Origin: Gephyromycinifex aptenodytis
Lineage (GTDB): Bacteria; Actinomycetota; Actinomycetes; Actinomycetales; Dermatophilaceae
Assembly (NCBI RefSeq): GCF_012277275.1
Contig: NZ_CP051155.1
Location: 2,542,001-2,606,000 of the forward strand
Reading direction: 5' to 3'
DNA: 64,000 nucleotides
The translations under genes and the position numbers were made by a program. This document shows positions 10,452 to 19,922 of this stretch, piece after piece; position 1 is the first letter of the stretch; the number at the start of each line of letters is the position of its first letter. The notes under the pieces are model-generated. The model saw only the letters and a program-made list of their open reading frames with translations. It was not told the DNA's origin and did no database searches.

Positions 10452-12734
10452 CTAGACGCGGCTTTGTCCCGTGGGGTTCTCCTGTGCCAGTTCGGCCAGT
10501 TCGGCTGCCGCCTTGGGGTCGTACAAGCTCTTGCGCGGCCAGGCGCTCTTTTGTCCCACGAGGGTCAGCAGCGCGGGAACCATGAACGTGCGCACCACGA
10601 AGACGTCGAGCAGGATGCCCACGCTCATCGCGAAGGCCAGTTCGCGGAACGCGCTCAGCGGAATGATCGCCAGCATCCCGAAGCTCACGGCCAAAGCCAA
10701 CCCGGCAGTCGTGATCGCCTTAGAGGTCTCGGGCATCGCGATCGCCATCGCCTTGGGCAGCGGGTGGTAGCGCGCCTCCTCCCAGGTGCGTCCGACACCG
10801 AAAATGTTGTAGTCCGAGCCCAAGGCGACCAGCAGTACCGCCGAGGCGAAGGGCACGTAGAAGGTGATGCCGTCCTCGCCGAGCAGGTTGGTGAAGACGT
10901 AATTCGTGAGCCCGAGGGTGGCGGCCACCGACATGATGTTGCAGACGAGCAGGTAGACCGGTGCTACGAACGCTCGCAAAAAGATGATGAGGATGATCAG
11001 GTTGACCGCGATACCTGCGATCGCCAGTCGCCCGAGGTCGTCTGTGGTGCCCCGGATGAGACCGGCAGCTAGCGCGGTGTCGCCGCCGACTCCGATGCGT
11101 TGGGGTGACAGCCCTGATTGCGCTGCCAGGTCCGGTAGCCGTTCGCGCAGGGAGATGAGGTTCTGCACCGCGCTGCCGTCGAGTGGAGTGTCCTCCAGGA
11201 CGACCAGCATCCGGGCTGCGTCGTCTTTGTTAGAGGTGAAGAAGCCGTTGTCGAAGGGGGGGATCGACAAGGCTGGCCCAATCACGCCGGCCACGCCCGG
11301 CTCGGCGTCGATCCGGTTCTGCAGGTCGATTAGTCCCTTGACGTTTCGCGCGGTGCCGCCACCTTCCAGCAAGACCGAGGTCGGTGAGGTGATGCCGGGT
11401 GCGAACCCGTGCGCGGCCGCGTCGGTGGCGCGCTTGACGGTGTTGTCGTCGGGCAGTGAACTGCTGAACCCAGCCTTGAGCGTCAGATTGAACAGCGGAA
11501 GCGAAGCGCCGCCCAGCACGACGAGACTGGCCAGTAGGGCTAGCGCGGCCGGCGCCTTGTGGGACAGAGTCCGCACGAAGAACGCCATCAACGGGGAGGG
11601 GCGTGCCATCTTCTGGATGCCCTCGCGGTTGCGAGGCCAGAACACCCTCTTGCCCAGGACGGCGATGACCGCGGGGATGAGGGTGATGGCGACGACGAGG
11701 CCGACAGCGATGGTGACGGCCATCGCCGGGCCGAACGTGGTGTAGAAGACCGACTCGGCTACGAGCAGGCTCAGCGTTCCGGCGGCCACGGTCACCCCGG
11801 CCGCGACGATGATCGGGGTGTATGTCGAGACTGCTGCCGTGACACCGGTGCGTTTGTCCTCTACTCCTCTTCCGATCACCGCGCTGAGTCCGGTGACGTA
11901 GAAGATGGTGTAGTCGGTGACGACCCCTAACAGCAACGCGACCAGGACGGGTTGCAGTTCCGCAGGCGCTGTCACCCCCAGGACATCGGCCAATGCCGTG
12001 ACCAGCCACATCGTGACGATGACGGCAACGCCGGAGGCGCACAGGGCCAGGAACGGGACGAACAGGGAGCGGAAGGCCAAGCCGACCAGGACGAAGATGG
12101 CGACCAGGGTGAGGATCTCGAGCTGGTGGACGTGGATCCCGAGAAGGTAGGCCTGTTGGGCGCGCGCCGGGATGGACCCGGCCACCCCGATGACGTGGTC
12201 CTCGGGACGGTCGAGATGCTCCTGGGCGTAGCGGCGTGACTGGGAGTGCTGTTCACCGAAGCCGACTCGGGGGTCCATGAACAGGTAGGTGAGCACGGTG
12301 GTGCCGCGCTCCTGTTGGCCTGCGCCGAGCGTGACGGCATTCGGCAACGGCAGCGCACCCAACAGCGGCGGCGGCGGGGTGCTCTGGTTGACGGCGATCG
12401 CGTCGAGGACGGATTCGAGTTGCACATAGGGGGAAAGCCCGTTCGGGTCCCGTTGCACGACAACGGTCCGGCTGAACAGCGGGAACCCGAAGATCTCCAT
12501 GTCGCGGGTCTCGGTGCGGTAGGCCTCCCCGGTGGGCGACATCAGCGATTCAGCACCGCCGTCACCGGTCAGGTTCGTGGCCGGAGGGTTCAGGATCGCC
12601 AGGATGCAGATCACGATCCAGGTCGCGATGATCGGCCAGCGCAGGGCGTACGTGATCCGAGCGTGCCAGCCGTGTAGCCCGCGCGGAGGTCGCACGAGAG
12701 CATCCGTTCTCTCGTCTTTGTCGTCCATGCTCAC
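10452..12734 (-). CDS. MMPL/RND-family membrane transporter
   Basis: A 760-aa polytopic protein of the MMPL branch of the RND superfamily, a proton-driven exporter of lipids or hydrophobic compounds. Layout is TM1 near residues 25-45 (WPIIATWIVICILAILNPPA), a large extracellular domain to about 190, then helices 2-6, a second extracellular domain (about 395-560) and helices 8-12. The proton-relay Asp-Tyr pairs appear twice, in GVVTDYTIFY and LGSDYNIFGVGR, which is the family hallmark. GTG 12734 is chosen because GGAGGAG lies 6 bases upstream; the alternative ATG is at 12728. The cargo is unknown. Confidence 0.92.
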   Translation of the reverse strand: MSMDDKDERTDALVRPPRGLHGWHARITYALRWPIIATWIVICILAILNPPATNLTGDGGAESLMSPTGEAYRTETRDMEIFGFPLFSRTVVVQRDPNGLSPYVQLESVLDAIAVNQSTPPPPLLGALPLPNAVTLGAGQQERGTTVLTYLFMDPRVGFGEQHSQSRRYAQEHLDRPEDHVIGVAGSIPARAQQAYLLGIHVHQLEILTLVAIFVLVGLAFRSLFVPFLALCASGVAVIVTMWLVTALADVLGVTAPAELQPVLVALLLGVVTDYTIFYVTGLSAVIGRGVEDKRTGVTAAVSTYTPIIVAAGVTVAAGTLSLLVAESVFYTTFGPAMAVTIAVGLVVAITLIPAVIAVLGKRVFWPRNREGIQKMARPSPLMAFFVRTLSHKAPAALALLASLVVLGGASLPLFNLTLKAGFSSSLPDDNTVKRATDAAAHGFAPGITSPTSVLLEGGGTARNVKGLIDLQNRIDAEPGVAGVIGPALSIPPFDNGFFTSNKDDAARMLVVLEDTPLDGSAVQNLISLRERLPDLAAQSGLSPQRIGVGGDTALAAGLIRGTTDDLGRLAIAGIAVNLIILIIFLRAFVAPVYLLVCNIMSVAATLGLTNYVFTNLLGEDGITFYVPFASAVLLVALGSDYNIFGVGRTWEEARYHPLPKAMAIAMPETSKAITTAGLALAVSFGMLAIIPLSAFRELAFAMSVGILLDVFVVRTFMVPALLTLVGQKSAWPRKSLYDPKAAAELAELAQENPTGQSRV

Positions 12735-12947
12735 GTCGCGCTCCTCCAGGGACCCATCGCTGGCAGGCTCCAGGGTATGGCCCAGGGCTGGGAACCGCGC
12801 GATCGAGGGGATACAGCCCAGACAGCGCCACTGCGATGCCAGCAGCGTAAAGCGGCATTGTCCCGGTGCCGTCGGTGTCACTCGGTGACCGGTGGTTCGT
12901 GAGCGTTTAGGGTGGAGAAGACCTGAACCCGACTGAAGGAGAACGCC

Positions 12948-13415
12948 ATGGCTCGTCGCGTGGACCCCAACGAGGGCGTTTCGGGCCCTCGCACGACCTC
13001 ATCCTCGTCCGCCTCATCCTCCCGCGGCGGGGTCTCGTGGTTCGTACCCGTCGTCACCTTGCTGCTCGGGCTTGTTCTCGGCGCCGGCGGTATGTGGTTC
13101 GCCGCCCGTTCGGACTCCTTCCCCGGGGTATCGGCATCGGATAGCTCCGCACCCGCGACCGCGACCCCGACGCCCGCAGCGCCGACGACCGTGAGTCGCG
13201 TTGAGGTGCCGGCCTCGTGCCTGAAGATCGCCGACGAGTCCCGGCAAATGGGCGTGGTGCTCGGGCGCGGTGTGACAGCGGCCAAGGACCTTGATGCCTC
13301 CGCGCTCAGCGGAATCGTCCGCGACTTCGGCGAGAAGCAGGAGACGATCGAGGCGCTCGCGCGTGACTGCCAGGAGAAGGGCGAGATCCCCGAGTTCGCG
13401 ACCACGACGAACTGA
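12948..13415 (+). CDS. Membrane-anchored protein of unknown function
   Basis: A 155-aa protein with a Ser-rich cytoplasmic N-terminus (about 1-28), one strong transmembrane helix (WFVPVVTLLLGLVLGAGGMW, about 31-50), a Pro/Ala/Thr linker (TPTPAAPTT) and a small C-terminal extracellular domain (about 85-150) containing two cysteines, SCLKIAD and RDCQEKG, that could form a disulfide. AAGGAG sits about 8 bases before the ATG, and a strong terminator follows at 13552. I do not recognise the family. It is transcribed away from the MMPL operon and alone. Confidence 0.85.
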   Translation: MARRVDPNEGVSGPRTTSSSSASSSRGGVSWFVPVVTLLLGLVLGAGGMWFAARSDSFPGVSASDSSAPATATPTPAAPTTVSRVEVPASCLKIADESRQMGVVLGRGVTAAKDLDASALSGIVRDFGEKQETIEALARDCQEKGEIPEFATTTN

Positions 13416-13551
13416 GCACGATCTTCGACATATATCGCGGCCGAGTTCGCGGGTTGCACCGGGAGTGAATGGCCGCCCAGCCAGGACTGAAGCAGGAAGA
13501 GCGTTTCGGCCCTTTATCGGAGCAATTCAACCGTGGGCCTGAGCCCGCCAG

Positions 13552-13595
13552 CCCCGGCCCGCTGTCGACACCAGTCGACGGCGGGCCGGGGTTTT
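13552..13595 (+). terminator. Rho-independent terminator
   Basis: CCCCGGCCCGC (13552-13562) pairs with GCGGGCCGGGG (13581-13591); the inner TGTCGAC region can extend the stem. TTTT follows at 13592-13595. It ends the transcript of the 155-aa membrane protein and lies against the stop codon of the convergent DMT transporter gene. Confidence 0.85.
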
Positions 13596-14551
13596 CAATC
13601 TCGGTTGTCCACGGGTGCGCTCGGTAATGGCGCCTCCAGAGGTAGGTCCGCGGCCGCAGTCGGGCTGCTGCGTTGGCTGACCAGGATCCCAGCCATCATC
13701 AGGGCGCATCCGGCATATCCGCGGCCCGTCATGGTCTCGGCCAGTAGCAGCGCCCCACCGATCGCCCCGAAAACGGACTCTGAGGACAGGATGATGGCGG
13801 CGTGGGCAGGTTTGGCGTTGCGCTGCGCGATGACCTGCAGGGTGTAGGCCACCCCCACCGAGAAGAACCCGCCGTAGAAGATCGGCAGGATCGCTTGTGG
13901 CACACCCGCGAAGGGATTGCTCTCCACGGCCAGAGCCGTCAACACACTGAACACCGAGCAGGCCGTGAACTGGATCACCGACAGCACCAGCGGATCATGG
14001 CGCGAACTCACAGCGTCGATGACGAGGATGTGCCCGGCCCAGAAGAAGGCGCTGATGAAGACCAATCCGTCACCGGGGGCCAAGGTGAAGTCGCTGGTCA
14101 CGCTGAGCAGGTACAGCCCGGCCAACGCCAGCGCGACACCGATCCAGGTGGCGCGGGTGGTGCGATGCCGCAGCGCGATCCCCAAGATCGGCACGATGAC
14201 GATATACAGCCCGGTGATGAAACTCGCCTTGCCGGCCGTCGTCCAGGACAGGCCCGCTTGCTGCAGCGCCGACGCGACGTAGAGCACGGCCCCAGCCAAG
14301 GTCCCCGGCAGCGCTGCCGCCCGCCAGCCGGCAACCGGTGCCGCGTCGCCGGCGCGTTGTGCGGCGCCGCGGGAACGTCGGCCGAAGAACCAGATGAGGG
14401 GCAGCAACGAGGCCGCGCCCAGCGCGAAGCGGGCCCCGTTGAACGCGAACGGTCCCAGGTGCTCGGCCCCGAGACGTTGGGCGACGAACGCGAAGCCCCA
14501 GATCGCTGCTGTCAGGGTGAGCAGCACGTTGGCTTTGGCGGAGGTGGACAT
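13595..14551 (-). CDS. EamA/DMT-family transporter
   Basis: A 318-aa protein with ten predicted transmembrane helices in two EamA repeats of five (first from LLTLTAAIWGFAFVAQRLGA, second from about LVFISAFFWAGHILVIDAVS). The drug/metabolite transporter superfamily usually exports amino acids, metabolites or drugs; the substrate is not deducible. ATG 14551 is preferred over the frame opening at 14596, because the helix pattern begins immediately after it and the upstream residues are basic and uncharacteristic. It lies 93 bp downstream of the alpha/beta-hydrolase-like gene on the same strand. Confidence 0.9.
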   Translation of the reverse strand: MSTSAKANVLLTLTAAIWGFAFVAQRLGAEHLGPFAFNGARFALGAASLLPLIWFFGRRSRGAAQRAGDAAPVAGWRAAALPGTLAGAVLYVASALQQAGLSWTTAGKASFITGLYIVIVPILGIALRHRTTRATWIGVALALAGLYLLSVTSDFTLAPGDGLVFISAFFWAGHILVIDAVSSRHDPLVLSVIQFTACSVFSVLTALAVESNPFAGVPQAILPIFYGGFFSVGVAYTLQVIAQRNAKPAHAAIILSSESVFGAIGGALLLAETMTGRGYAGCALMMAGILVSQRSSPTAAADLPLEAPLPSAPVDNRD

Positions 14552-14644
14552 CACTAGCGCACCGTAGCGCCGAGGCGTGCCGCCTGGCTGTCGCATCGCC
14601 CGCGCGGTAGCGGTGGCTCGGAAAGCTTGCAGGGACGGCTAGGG

Positions 14645-15532
14645 TCAGGCCCGGTGTTTCAGGGAGCGCACCACGACATTGGCGAACACGCCTGCCTGCG
14701 AGTCGTACACGCCGACGGCGTCCACGAGCGGTACGTAGGTGGCACCGGCGATCTGCGCCACGATGCCCGCCGCGTCTTCGAAGGTGTCGCCGTCATCGCC
14801 GAGCTCGGCCACCACGACGAACAGTGGCGCCGTGATGCGTTTGAGCAGGGCGGGCTCGGGGCGCAGCTCGGTATCGGGCGGCAGCCTCAGGGTGGCGCGT
14901 AGGGACTCCAGGGTGGGGGTGACAACCCAGGTGTCGTCCTCGACGTAGGTCAGGCCACGTTCCATGTCGGCCGACGCGATCGCGCAGGTGTCGGCGGTCG
15001 CCCAGTCCTGCGCCAGGCGTTGACCCAACCTCGCGATCATCTCCCTGCGGGCCGACTCGCCCTGCCCGGTGACTCCGAGTAGGAATCGGGATTGCATCTC
15101 CCGGAGGAACTCATCGGAGGTCGCGAACTCCAGGCCGACCGCGTTGATCTCCCAGTCGCGCAGGCACAACCCGCTGGCCAGGACGACCCCGCCGACCAGA
15201 TCCGGGCGTTTCACGGCGATGACGGCCGCGGTGAACCCGCTGGTTTCGATCCCGACCAGGATCGGACGGTCCAGGGCAAGCGCTGCGAGCGCGGTCGCGA
15301 TGCTGTCGGCGGCATGCAATGCGTTGCGCGGGATGAGGCTGCTGTGCCCGTTGCCGGGCGGGTCCACCGCGTAGACGTGGGCCCGGTCGGACAACTGGGC
15401 GGCGATGGCGTTGGCGGCTGCCGCGGTGTAGGCCGGTCCTGGGATGATGAACACAGCAGGGCCGTTGCCCCCGTGATCCAGGACTGCCAGGACACCGTCT
15501 TCGACGGGCAGTAGCAGCTCTTGCGGGTCCAT
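14645..15532 (-). CDS. Alpha/beta-hydrolase-fold protein with degenerate active site
   Basis: A 295-aa protein with the overall alpha/beta-hydrolase pattern: strand-loop AVFIIPGPAYTA at the oxyanion-hole position, DPPGNGHSSLIP (the family's DxPGxGxS turn), and PILVGIETSGFTAAV at the nucleophile elbow. At the elbow the expected G-x-S-x-G is replaced, so no serine sits at the usual nucleophile position, and no histidine occurs in the C-terminal loop (VDAVGVYDSQAGVF) where the catalytic His normally lies. It may be a non-hydrolytic binding protein or use altered chemistry. ATG 15532 is preferred to the GTG at 15559. Confidence 0.8.
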   Translation of the reverse strand: MDPQELLLPVEDGVLAVLDHGGNGPAVFIIPGPAYTAAAANAIAAQLSDRAHVYAVDPPGNGHSSLIPRNALHAADSIATALAALALDRPILVGIETSGFTAAVIAVKRPDLVGGVVLASGLCLRDWEINAVGLEFATSDEFLREMQSRFLLGVTGQGESARREMIARLGQRLAQDWATADTCAIASADMERGLTYVEDDTWVVTPTLESLRATLRLPPDTELRPEPALLKRITAPLFVVVAELGDDGDTFEDAAGIVAQIAGATYVPLVDAVGVYDSQAGVFANVVVRSLKHRA

Positions 15533-15675
15533 AGGATCTTTATCGGCGCTTCGGGGCACATCCTCAGTAGATCAGGGGATGTATGCAACCGGCAGCACCC
15601 TGCGGCGCTAGATTTGAAACTTTTTGTCAGTGGTTCGATGCATGTCCAGCGCGTGGCTAAGGAGGCCAGCGAACA

Positions 15676-16296
15676 ATGCGAATCCAAGCGTGCGGCGAAC
15701 ACGATGTCCGGGCCGCTGCCGGTGTGCTCGGGGAGGCATTTCGTTTCGATCCCCCGATGCTGGCGGCTTTCACCGGCCATGACGATCTACGCGAGGTGAT
15801 GCAGGCGCTTTTCGAGGTGCAGATCAGACACCAGTACATGCGTGATGGCTGCGTCGATCTGGCGATGGAGGGTGACCGCGTGCTGGGGGTCGCCCTGTGG
15901 GCGCGGCCGGGCCGGTGGCGCTTGCCGTTGGCGCGCGAACTGCGGTTCATGCCGCAGGTGCTGCGAATCTTGGGTCCCTCATGGCGGGGCGCGCTGGCCG
16001 CGCACCGCAGGATCGAGTCGATGCATCCGCGGCTGCCGCATTGGTACCTGTACGCGCTGGGCGTGGCGCAACCGGGGAAAGGCGTCGGCGGTGCGCTAAT
16101 CGAACACGGCACCAAGCGAGCCGGGCCGCAGGCCTGCTACCTGGAGGCGTCCACACCCAACAGTGCGAGGTTGTATGCCCGCCACGGCTTCCGCCCGGTG
16201 GCGCTAGCCCCCGGCTGTTCGCCGCAAACGCCGGTGTGCGCTATGTGGCGCCCGGCGCTGTGGGACGAAATCCCCGCCGACCTGCTTGCGGGCTGA
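15676..16296 (+). CDS. GNAT-family N-acetyltransferase
   Basis: A 206-aa protein with GNAT architecture: the acetyl-CoA pyrophosphate-binding motif A around YLYALGVAQPGKGVGGALIE (about 122-141; Q/RxxGxG/A is QPGKGVG) and motif B with LEASTPNSARLYARHGFRPV (about 155-174), where the Tyr is the usual general-acid position. The acceptor substrate is unknown. AAGGAGG lies 10 bases before the ATG. No co-directional neighbour is close, so it is probably monocistronic. Confidence 0.9.
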   Translation: MRIQACGEHDVRAAAGVLGEAFRFDPPMLAAFTGHDDLREVMQALFEVQIRHQYMRDGCVDLAMEGDRVLGVALWARPGRWRLPLARELRFMPQVLRILGPSWRGALAAHRRIESMHPRLPHWYLYALGVAQPGKGVGGALIEHGTKRAGPQACYLEASTPNSARLYARHGFRPVALAPGCSPQTPVCAMWRPALWDEIPADLLAG

Positions 16297-16799
16297 GCTG
16301 GTGCGCGCCGGTAGAGATCGGTAGGTCCCTCGGTAGGCCCCCTGAGAGCGTCGCGCTCGCGTGGGGTTCGGCGATGCGCAGCAGACCCAATCGCTGAGTG
16401 ACCAGCGCGTGCCCCAGCCATGGGTCTCCCAAGGGGTGTTCCTTCGCGTTCTCTACACCGACACCGACGGCGCCTTCAGCGGTCGGGAGTCCGCGACGAC
16501 ATCGATCGCCAGCGTGGCGAACGGCGGCCGGTACGCCCACCTAGGCCAAGACCCTCCGGCTCACCGCAGCCTGCGGAGGCGATGCTGTGGCAGAGGTAGC
16601 AAGCGGCGCCGCTACCGCAGCCGTAACGTGTGCGCTCAAAGCAGCTGAAGACCGACCCAGGAACTGGGCACTCATCCCACCCGGGGCGGCCCCAGCCCAA
16701 TGGGAGCAACATTCCCGAGTGAGGACATCCCCCGGCGGCATCGGGTCCGTTCGTTGACCCCTGACCGCGGCGAGGGAAGAAGCGCCGACTGCGGGTGGA
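16297..16799 (+). other. Intergenic stretch with no recognisable gene
   Basis: About 500 bp between the acetyltransferase and the convergent Nudix gene. Several short overlapping frames exist in this GC-rich DNA, but none shows a ribosome-binding site together with a protein-like pattern. I see no tRNA, terminator or repeat, and nothing can be assigned to it from inspection. Confidence 0.5.
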
Positions 16800-17555
16800 T
16801 CAGGCGCGAGGGGGTTCGGTGGTGTTGCCGCGACGCAGGTAGGGCGCCAGGAGATGCTGGGGCAGGGGGCGTTCGCGCTCGCGTTCCCAGGGGCGGCTCA
16901 GTCCCGCCAGGTCGAAGACGTGGTCCAGCAGGGTGGCAGTAAATCCCCACACGAACAGCCCGTCGACGTCGAACCCGGGGCCGCGGTAATTTCCGGGCCC
17001 GCGCACCGTGAAGCGGTTGGTCGGGTCCAGCAGGTGGTCCAGGTCGGCGCGAACGACCCGGGCCACCTCGTTCACGTCGCGCACTCCGATCGGGTGCGGC
17101 TCTCGCCACCAGCCCAGCACCGGCGTGACCGAGGTCTGAGAGGGGTGCATGTACAGGGCTGGAAGTTCATCGACGATCTCGACGGTGGCCGGGATGACGC
17201 CGGCTTCCTCCTCGGCCTCACGCATTGCGGCCGCGATCGGGCCGCCGTCTCCAGGGTCGAGGTGCCCGCCGGGGAAGGCCACCTGGGCGGCGTGCGAACG
17301 CAGGCTTGAGGAGCGTTCGGTCAGAACCACATCCAGTCCGGCGCCGGTGGCGGCGTCGTGCTCGGCGAACAACATGAGCACGGCTGACTGGCGGTGCGGA
17401 GTGTCAGGGGGAACGAATTCGGCGAACCACTGCGGGACGTCCTCGTGCAGCGCGGGCCGGACCCGGCGCAGCCAGTCAGGTGCAAACACCACATGACGGT
17501 AGGGCACAAGTGCTTTCCGCGCCTCCTGCGCTGTCCGTGCTGCTGCGCTGCTCAC
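16800..17555 (-). CDS. CoA pyrophosphatase-like Nudix hydrolase
   Basis: About 251 aa. The motif LRSHAAQVAFPGGHLDPGD (UPF0035 signature upstream of the Nudix box) and the box GPIAAAMREAEEEAGV identify the NudL/CoAse subgroup, which splits coenzyme A into 3',5'-ADP and phosphopantetheine. The box begins GHLDPGDGG, where the first Glu of the canonical pattern is Asp. The start is uncertain: GTG 17555 is used because the frame to 17603 adds low-complexity sequence, and another GTG lies at 17507. It is the last of three co-directional genes after ThrE and the DUF3253 protein. Confidence 0.85.
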   Translation of the reverse strand: MSSAAARTAQEARKALVPYRHVVFAPDWLRRVRPALHEDVPQWFAEFVPPDTPHRQSAVLMLFAEHDAATGAGLDVVLTERSSSLRSHAAQVAFPGGHLDPGDGGPIAAAMREAEEEAGVIPATVEIVDELPALYMHPSQTSVTPVLGWWREPHPIGVRDVNEVARVVRADLDHLLDPTNRFTVRGPGNYRGPGFDVDGLFVWGFTATLLDHVFDLAGLSRPWERERERPLPQHLLAPYLRRGNTTEPPRA

Positions 17556-17691
17556 TCCTGCCGCCCTGCTCGCGCTACGCGCCCCCGCTCGTGGGGTGCA
17601 CAACCTGCCACGCCCCGGTTTCGTGCGGCAGTTGTGCGCCCGTGACGACTCGAGGATCGGCGAGCGCGGATTGAGCTTTCGGGTGGGTAGT

Positions 17692-18192
17692 TCAGCGTGC
17701 CAGAGCGGGTCCGGCGCCCAACCGGATCGGGCCGCGGGCAGTGGCTGGGTCGACCTGCTCGTTCTTCTGCAGCATCCGAACGCTGCCCTGACGAACCAGT
17801 TCGGCGGCTACCTCGCGCGCGGTTGGCATCAGTTCGCGCCAGTCCTGGCCGCCGACACAGCGGGCGGCGTCGCTAGGGCAGATGGTGCGCTCTTCGCGGT
17901 GGCGCAGCAGCGTGCGCATCGTGGCTGCCAACCGTTCGCGGCGTCCCGCTTCGGTGGGCTCCCACCAAGGATCGCCTCGTTCGCCCAGCGCCACCTTGGC
18001 GTCGTTGACGAACGGGCGCACCTCGTCCCCGCGGGTGCGCACGAGCCTGCGGGCGCGCATGAGTTCGGCGACCAGTTCGGCCCGCAGGTTCTCCGGGATC
18101 GAAGGGTCGCTCGCGCGCCACCGCCGTCCCCCGACGATGATGTAGCGACCGTCGGGCGTGCGTGGGGGTGACTGCGGGTCCTCGCTGCTCAA
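17692..18192 (-). CDS. DUF3253-domain protein
   Basis: A 166-aa protein. The C-terminal half (about 100-158) matches DUF3253, with CPSDAARCVGGQDWRELMP and the terminal VDPATARGPIRL stretch, a winged-helix-like domain of unknown function. The N-terminal half (DGRYIIVGGRRWRASDPSIP, then AELVAELMRARRLVRT) is a conserved extension seen with such proteins. No signal or membrane segment is present. It lies between the ThrE-like exporter and the CoA pyrophosphatase on one strand and may be co-transcribed with them, though the spacings (about 100 bp each) are loose. Confidence 0.8.
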   Translation of the reverse strand: MSSEDPQSPPRTPDGRYIIVGGRRWRASDPSIPENLRAELVAELMRARRLVRTRGDEVRPFVNDAKVALGERGDPWWEPTEAGRRERLAATMRTLLRHREERTICPSDAARCVGGQDWRELMPTAREVAAELVRQGSVRMLQKNEQVDPATARGPIRLGAGPALAR

Positions 18193-18291
18193 CGTGACCT
18201 CCTCAACGGCTGGACTGCGTGGGTGGATCGGGCCGGAGAACCGAACGCCGTCGAACCCGAGCTGCGCGGGAAAGTAGCGAACGGGACCGCG

Positions 18292-19668
18292 TCACACCAG
18301 CTTGCGGCTGAGGCGGATCCGGCGGCGACGTAACGCCCGGCCGCGTTCCACGATGATGGCGACCGTGCGCGAGACGCTGGTGCCCAGCAGCATCCCCAAC
18401 GCGATCGCGCACACGATGCTCACCGACTGCGTGATCGTCGGCGCCGCGATGCTGGGTTCGAGGCCGAGTTGGGCCACCGAGACCAGCCCGAGCGAGCCCG
18501 GTACGAGCAGCCAGAAGCTGGGCAGGAACATGACCATTCGCGGTAGCTGCGGTCGGGCCAACTCGACCAGTCCAGAACCGGCGCTGGCGACACCGGCACC
18601 CAGCAGCGCGCCGAACCACGGGGCCACATGTTGACCCCCGATCTGCGCAGACAGCGTCAGGCCCAGGATGAGCAGGATCCACGGCACTAACGGCATCGGC
18701 ACCGACTCGGTCAAGCTGATGCCACTGGCCACGAGCACCAGCCCCGCGATGGGGCTCCACCAGCCGATGCTGTCGACAGTGGTGTTGGCCAGCGCTTCCG
18801 GGGGCACCCGCAACAGGATGGCCGCACCGGCGACCCCGAGGCCGAACATGACCAGTTGCGAGGTGCCGTAACTCAGCCGGGCGGTCCCGGCGACCATCGC
18901 CCCCGCCGCGACCTCGGACAGGCCGGTGACGATGAGCGCCCCCGGCAGCAGGATGGCGATGGGCGGCAGCATGGTGCGTAGCGGGCCGACGATCCAGCCC
19001 TGGCTGTGCGCCCAGAACGCCGCCAGCGCCACGATGAGGGCCGCGCCGAAGGGCATCAGGGTGGCCAGCAGGCGACCTCGGGCAGCGATCCGGATCGAGG
19101 CGCCGACGATCGGGCTGGCCAGGCCTGCGAACAGCACACTGGACCAGGCCGGTTGCAGGATGAGCGCGATCCCGCAGGCAATGACGAAGACGCCGCCATC
19201 GAGTCCGCCACGCGGGTAGCGGTGCGGCACCCGCCGCAGGCTCGAGAGTCGTTCGGTGGCTTCGGCGACGCTCATCGAGCCGCGCTCCAGGGCGGTGCGG
19301 ATCTCATAGACCTGGGTGGCTTGGTCGAGCCGAAGCCCGCCCTCGACCGATTCGAAGGTGGCCGGTGTGCCATCGCCCAGGCAGACGATGATGCCGGTCG
19401 GTCCGGTGCTGACCTGGACCCGGCGATACCCCAGCGCTGCCGCGACCTGGCGTACCTCGCCCTGCACTTCGTGGGCAGGCTGACCGCCGGCGGTCATCGC
19501 TGCACCGAGGAAGGCCAGCACCCGACGAATTGCTTCTGCGGAGTCGGCGGTTCGGGGTGGGGCTGGTGCAGGGATCGGTTCGGCGTGCTCTGCCGGGATG
19601 CCGATCAGTCCGCTGGAGTGCGTGGATGGATCGCCCGCGGGAGGGGTGTTGTCAGCAGAAGAGGGCAC
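18292..19668 (-). CDS. Threonine/serine exporter (ThrE-like)
   Basis: A 458-aa protein of the ThrE family. The N-terminal cytoplasmic domain (about 40-150; VLAFLGAAMTAGGQPAHEVQ and VQVSTGPTGIIVCLGDG) is followed by about ten transmembrane helices, with the first at YPRGGLDGGVFVIACGIALI and a second DUF3815-like bundle at the C-terminus ending in a basic tail (ERGRALRRRRIRLSRK). The protein is expected to export threonine or serine by proton antiport. The frame opens at 19890, but the first 74 codons have no protein-like character; GTG 19668 is the likeliest start, without a convincing ribosome-binding site. Confidence 0.87.
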   Translation of the reverse strand: MPSSADNTPPAGDPSTHSSGLIGIPAEHAEPIPAPAPPRTADSAEAIRRVLAFLGAAMTAGGQPAHEVQGEVRQVAAALGYRRVQVSTGPTGIIVCLGDGTPATFESVEGGLRLDQATQVYEIRTALERGSMSVAEATERLSSLRRVPHRYPRGGLDGGVFVIACGIALILQPAWSSVLFAGLASPIVGASIRIAARGRLLATLMPFGAALIVALAAFWAHSQGWIVGPLRTMLPPIAILLPGALIVTGLSEVAAGAMVAGTARLSYGTSQLVMFGLGVAGAAILLRVPPEALANTTVDSIGWWSPIAGLVLVASGISLTESVPMPLVPWILLILGLTLSAQIGGQHVAPWFGALLGAGVASAGSGLVELARPQLPRMVMFLPSFWLLVPGSLGLVSVAQLGLEPSIAAPTITQSVSIVCAIALGMLLGTSVSRTVAIIVERGRALRRRRIRLSRKLV

Positions 19669-19922
19669 CCGGAAAGCATGACATCCAGCAGGTGTGCTGC
19701 CGGCGCGATGTCCGCGCTGGCGGGCCTGGTCACTGGGCAGACGCCGACGCCGCGCACAGCTCAGGGATGTGCGGCCTTGCGTGCCGGGGTGGCTGGACGC
19801 GACGGCAGCGGAGAAAGAGGTTCGCAGGATGGGATCACGGTGTGTGGGGTGTCGGTTCGCCGCAGGATGCGGCAGGGTCGGCATCCTCAAGAGAACTCAT
19901 CTGCTCAGGAAAGGTGCCGCTC

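Noticed and set aside
16361-16799. Several short frames between the acetyltransferase and Nudix genes
   Set aside because: None combines a plausible start with protein-like composition, and overlapping frames of similar length occur on both strands.
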